Source: Eubacterium sp. (GTDB lineage: Bacteria > Bacillota > Clostridia > Oscillospirales > Acutalibacteraceae). Taken from it: a DNA stretch of 64,000 bases. A model generated the notes under the pieces. The model had not been told where the DNA came from and ran no database searches. It saw only the letters and a list, made by a program, of their open reading frames with translations. Both the position numbers and the translations under genes were made by a program. How positions within the stretch are numbered: the first letter of the stretch is position 1; every line of letters starts with the position of its first letter. The stretch lies in the NCBI GenBank assembly GCA_017463985.1, contig JAFUEH010000016.1, positions 62,001-126,000 of the forward strand. The letters run 5' to 3'. This document shows, piece after piece, positions 61,430-64,000 of the stretch.

Positions 61430-62101
61430 ATGCAAATACTGATTGCAGATGATGAGCAAAAGCTACGGCAGACGCTGGCGGACTATATGACCGCCAAAGG
61501 ATTTGATGTGATGACGGCTGCCGATGGTGAGGACGCTGTAGCGCGCTGCTCGGAACACGGATTTGATCTGATAATTTTGGATGTAATGATGCCGAACATG
61601 GACGGTATTGCCGCTTGCCGTGCTATCAAAGAGTTGACGGATGCACCGGTGCTTTTCCTGTCGGCGCTGGGCGAAGAACGGGATGTGATCACAGGCTTTC
61701 GCAGCGGTTGCGATGATTATATTATCAAGCCGTTCCCGCTGGCAGTGCTGTATGAAAAATGCTTGGCAATGATCAAGCGTTACCGCGGTTTTGATCAGGA
61801 ATATAAAATCCATGCAGGTTCACTGTCCGTCGATCTTGCACGCAGGAAGGCCGCGGTGAACGGTAACGAAATACTACTTTCGGCCAGGGACTTTGAACTT
61901 CTGCTGTATTTGGTACAGAACAGAGGTGTTGTGCTTTCACGAGAACTGATTCTGACGAGGATCTGGGGCTACGATTTTGAGGGCGATACACGGGTGGTAG
62001 ATACGCATATCAAAATCATTCGCAAAGCGCTCGGCAGCATTGCCTGTTGTGTTAAAACAGTGGTTGGCATCGGTTATACCTTTGAGGAGGAAACCGCATG
62101 A
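61430..62101 (+). CDS. OmpR-family response regulator
   Basis: A 223-residue DNA-binding response regulator. The receiver domain (1-115) has the acidic pair Asp7-Asp8, phospho-acceptor Asp51 in ILDVMMP, and Lys in IIKPF. The C-terminal winged helix (about 128-220) contains LSARDFELLLYLVQNRGVVLS and the recognition region DTRVVDTHIKIIRKAL. GGGAGG precedes the ATG. It overlaps the sensor kinase by four bases (ATGA), so they form a cognate pair. Targets are unknown. Confidence 0.94.
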   Translation: MQILIADDEQKLRQTLADYMTAKGFDVMTAADGEDAVARCSEHGFDLIILDVMMPNMDGIAACRAIKELTDAPVLFLSALGEERDVITGFRSGCDDYIIKPFPLAVLYEKCLAMIKRYRGFDQEYKIHAGSLSVDLARRKAAVNGNEILLSARDFELLLYLVQNRGVVLSRELILTRIWGYDFEGDTRVVDTHIKIIRKALGSIACCVKTVVGIGYTFEEETA

Positions 62102-63729
62102 AGCGTTGGTTTAAAATATTGCTGGTGTTGCTGCTTGTTATTAGCTATGTCGGTTCCGTGACAGTTGCTTTTGTGACAGCAAAGCGCCATATTGAGGAGT
62201 ATCTGTTTGCTGATGCGTATAATTTTGACAGTGTGTTACGTGAAGAAGATTTGGAAGCAACAACAGTGGACGAATATATTTGTCAGCTGTATCGGGAAAA
62301 ATACGGTTACCAAAGCTTTGAGCTGAAAGACTTGGAGATGCCTGTCTGTTGTATCCTGGCTTATGATGAAAATGGCAGCTGCGTTGCCTCTGTCGGTGAT
62401 CATCCTGACGGACTGTTACGCTTTAATATGACCGTCACCGACGACGAAGGCAACGAAACGACATTACCGCCCCTGCGGCTTAAAAGCTATATGACAGAAT
62501 CGGTGGTTAATGCGATAACAAGCTGTGCTGAACGAACCTATTTTCACGATACGGAGAGCCTGTATGTACAGCAGCTGACCTATACTGAGATCAATGGAGA
62601 AATGGTTCCTGTTAGTCTGATTCTTGGTGATAAATACGGTGGTATGCGTAGCGACGAAATCAAGTTGACCCATCACACAGCGACGGCTAGTTTGAGCGGA
62701 GGAATAATAGAGGACGGTATTGAAACGATCGAGCTGACCCTGTTCGGTTTTGTTGACTGCCGTTATAATCAATCCTTACAGCAATTTTTCCGAGATACGT
62801 TTAGCGGACATGAATCGATTACACCGGGATGGAATAAACTGTCACCGGAGAGAAGCTATCTTCCGTTATCATGGTTCCATGATCAGAATTTCTTACTCAT
62901 TATACAGATGCAGATTCAAAAGATTGCCGGTAAGCGGTATGAAATCTATTGGTTTGCAGCGGCAAAACCTGTCAGCCTTACCCTGCGCTCAACGGAATTT
63001 TTGACAGCGACCTTCCGTATTACCTGTTTCTTCATCATCGTCAGCATGCTGTCTTTTATTGCTTATCAGATGATTTATAAAAGATGGTTGCAGCTTGACG
63101 AAGCGCAGCGTGCATTTGCAGCAGCTGCTGCACACGAGCTGAAAACGCCGCTCGCCATCATTCAAAACCAAAGCGAATTCATTCTTGAAAAGGTAGATCC
63201 CAAGAAAACAGAGGAATACGTTCGTTCTATTTACGATGAGAGCTTGCGAATGAACCGGTTGGTGGCGATGCTGTTACAGTATAACCGGTTGTCGATGGCT
63301 GGCAAAGTGACCAGAAATCAGGTGTCGCTCAGCGCTATTGCGGTCGAGGAGGCAGAAAAATACCGCTCTTTGGCTGCTGCAAAGGGTGTTGCTTTTGAAT
63401 GTGACATTAAGGACGGTGTGAATGTAAAGGCCAACAGTGATCTGATCGCATTGGTAATTGACAATTTTCTCTCCAATGCGGTGAAGTATACCCTTGCCGG
63501 CAAACAGGTGACACTGACGTTACGTGAACATACCCTCACGGTCCGGAACGAAGGAGCGCCGATCACCGCGTCGAAGCAAGCAATATGGGGCGCGTTATAT
63601 CACAGCGAACAAGCCAGCGACAGCAGCGGCATGGGACTTGCTGTCAGTAAACAAATCTTGCAGCTTCATCATTACCGCTATGGTTTCAAAAACGATCCGA
63701 ACGGTGTTTCCTTCTTTTTCAGTTTTTAA
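62098..63729 (+). CDS. Membrane sensor histidine kinase
   Basis: A 543-residue kinase. Two membrane helices (about residues 8-28 and 300-322) flank an extracytoplasmic sensor domain of about 270 residues with no recognised fold. The HisKA segment has the phospho-acceptor His in AAAHELKTPLAIIQNQ. The ATPase domain has the N box DNFLSNAVKYT, a reduced G1 region and SSGMGLAVSKQIL (G2), ending soon after, so the HATPase is short but looks functional. No HAMP domain is obvious. It probably phosphorylates the adjacent regulator in response to an outside signal. Confidence 0.92.
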   Translation: MKRWFKILLVLLLVISYVGSVTVAFVTAKRHIEEYLFADAYNFDSVLREEDLEATTVDEYICQLYREKYGYQSFELKDLEMPVCCILAYDENGSCVASVGDHPDGLLRFNMTVTDDEGNETTLPPLRLKSYMTESVVNAITSCAERTYFHDTESLYVQQLTYTEINGEMVPVSLILGDKYGGMRSDEIKLTHHTATASLSGGIIEDGIETIELTLFGFVDCRYNQSLQQFFRDTFSGHESITPGWNKLSPERSYLPLSWFHDQNFLLIIQMQIQKIAGKRYEIYWFAAAKPVSLTLRSTEFLTATFRITCFFIIVSMLSFIAYQMIYKRWLQLDEAQRAFAAAAAHELKTPLAIIQNQSEFILEKVDPKKTEEYVRSIYDESLRMNRLVAMLLQYNRLSMAGKVTRNQVSLSAIAVEEAEKYRSLAAAKGVAFECDIKDGVNVKANSDLIALVIDNFLSNAVKYTLAGKQVTLTLREHTLTVRNEGAPITASKQAIWGALYHSEQASDSSGMGLAVSKQILQLHHYRYGFKNDPNGVSFFFSF

Positions 63730-63738
63730 CAATCGTAC

Positions 63739-63775
63739 AAAAGGCGCTGCATTTAAACACAGCGCCTTTTTCTCT
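63739..63775 (+). terminator. Terminator after the histidine kinase
   Basis: An 11-bp stem (AAAAGGCGCTG / CAGCGCCTTTT) with a 10-base loop, followed by TCTCTTT. Confidence 0.92.
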
Positions 63776-63897
63776 TTGTTCTTATCTTTCATATATTCTC
63801 CTCGCTTTTTTATATCCTTACCGGTAAGTTATACCAATTCCGCCCGGTAATTAAAAGCATTTTACCTCTAAACCTTGGGTCATATTTGAGATAACAA

Positions 63898-63919
63898 AAA
63901 GGACGCTGCAGCGTCCTTT
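63898..63919. terminator. Terminator of the minus-strand gene at the window end
   Basis: A perfect palindrome AAAGGACGCTGCAGCGTCCT extended to TT; it can form a 9-bp stem with a TGCA loop. It lies just beyond the stop codon at 63939. The 63776-63897 stretch shows nothing else. Confidence 0.75.
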
Positions 63920-63938
63920 CAGTGTTTTGGATGATTTT

Positions 63939-63998
63939 TTATGCCTCGGTGTTCACGATGTACTTTCTGAGCGGCTTCACGGACATGAGCACAACCAC
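63939..63998 (-). CDS. 3' end of an unidentified gene
   Basis: On the minus strand one frame reads VVVLMSVKPLRKYIVNTEA and a TAA stop, 20 bases before a terminator palindrome. The rest of the gene is outside the window. It is too short to identify. Confidence 0.5.
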   Translation of the reverse strand: MVVLMSVKPLRKYIVNTEA

Positions 63999-64000
63999 AA

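Overview
The window reads as a chromosome segment of a spore-forming, Gram-positive member of the Clostridia, most likely an Oscillospiraceae/Ruminococcaceae-type gut bacterium. The support is: the Firmicutes spc/alpha ribosomal gene order, SpoVA and YpeB spore proteins, secreted proteins with choline-binding-type (GW/YYF) wall repeats and BspA-type leucine-rich repeats, a PurO-type IMP cyclohydrolase, and glycan- and glycogen-degrading enzymes. Base composition looks roughly balanced by eye, apart from one AT-rich insertion-like gene near 53 kb. No rRNA, tRNA or CRISPR array was seen. Promoters repeatedly look like TTGnnn-N17-TATAAT, often with an extended -10 (TGn).

Layout. 1-8.4 kb: the 3' part of the ribosomal protein supercluster (rpsH-rplF-rplR-rpsE-rpmD-rplO-secY-adk-map-infA-rpmJ-rpsM-rpsK-rpsD-rpoA-rplQ), closed by a strong hairpin. 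8.4-14.2 kb: a convergent XRE/TPR regulator, then a purine operon purE-purM-purN-purO-purD with an alkyltransferase-like gene at its end. 14.3-22 kb: an SseB-like membrane protein (minus), then a GPH sugar symporter with an alpha-mannosidase (GH38) and an alpha-L-fucosidase (GH29), a compact host-glycan module. 22-26.3 kb: Trk potassium uptake (trkA, trkH), spoVAE-spoVAC without spoVAD, and an SCP2-like small protein. 26.4-30.8 kb: a giant secreted subtilisin/LRR/wall-binding protein. 30.9-33.8 kb: copper homeostasis (csoR under a textbook CsoR operator, and copA carrying a C-terminal CopZ domain with its own ribosome binding site). 33.9-37.2 kb: an ECF sigma factor, a membrane anti-sigma-like protein with an outside Ig-like domain, and two paralogous secreted wall-binding proteins, all tightly coupled. 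37.2-41.4 kb: a minus-strand lower-glycolysis operon pgk-(zinc ribbon protein)-tpiA-gpmI. 41.6-43.3 kb: a lipoprotein and an orphan ypeB (minus). 43.4-48.2 kb: proB-proA, a DUF5050-like membrane protein and a polysaccharide flippase. 48.3-56.2 kb: alpha-glucan breakdown (glgP and two GH13 enzymes), interrupted by an AT-rich degenerate tyrosine-recombinase-like gene flanked by two copies of one terminator. 56.2-63.7 kb: metallophosphoesterase, DacF-type carboxypeptidase, two small unknown proteins, a DUF3048 lipoprotein-like membrane protein, and an OmpR-family two-component system. The last 60 bases hold the 3' end of an unidentified minus-strand gene.

The best candidates for something undescribed are: (1) the four-gene ECF sigma/anti-sigma/wall-binding operon, whose two effectors share an unrecognised C-terminal domain; (2) the recombinase-like gene that appears to have inserted into, and duplicated, a bidirectional terminator; (3) two genes (spoVAE and a 66-residue ORF) whose Shine-Dalgarno sequence lies in the 3' arm of a terminator hairpin, with the U-tract as spacer; and (4) the in-frame internal start that could release free CopZ from copA.
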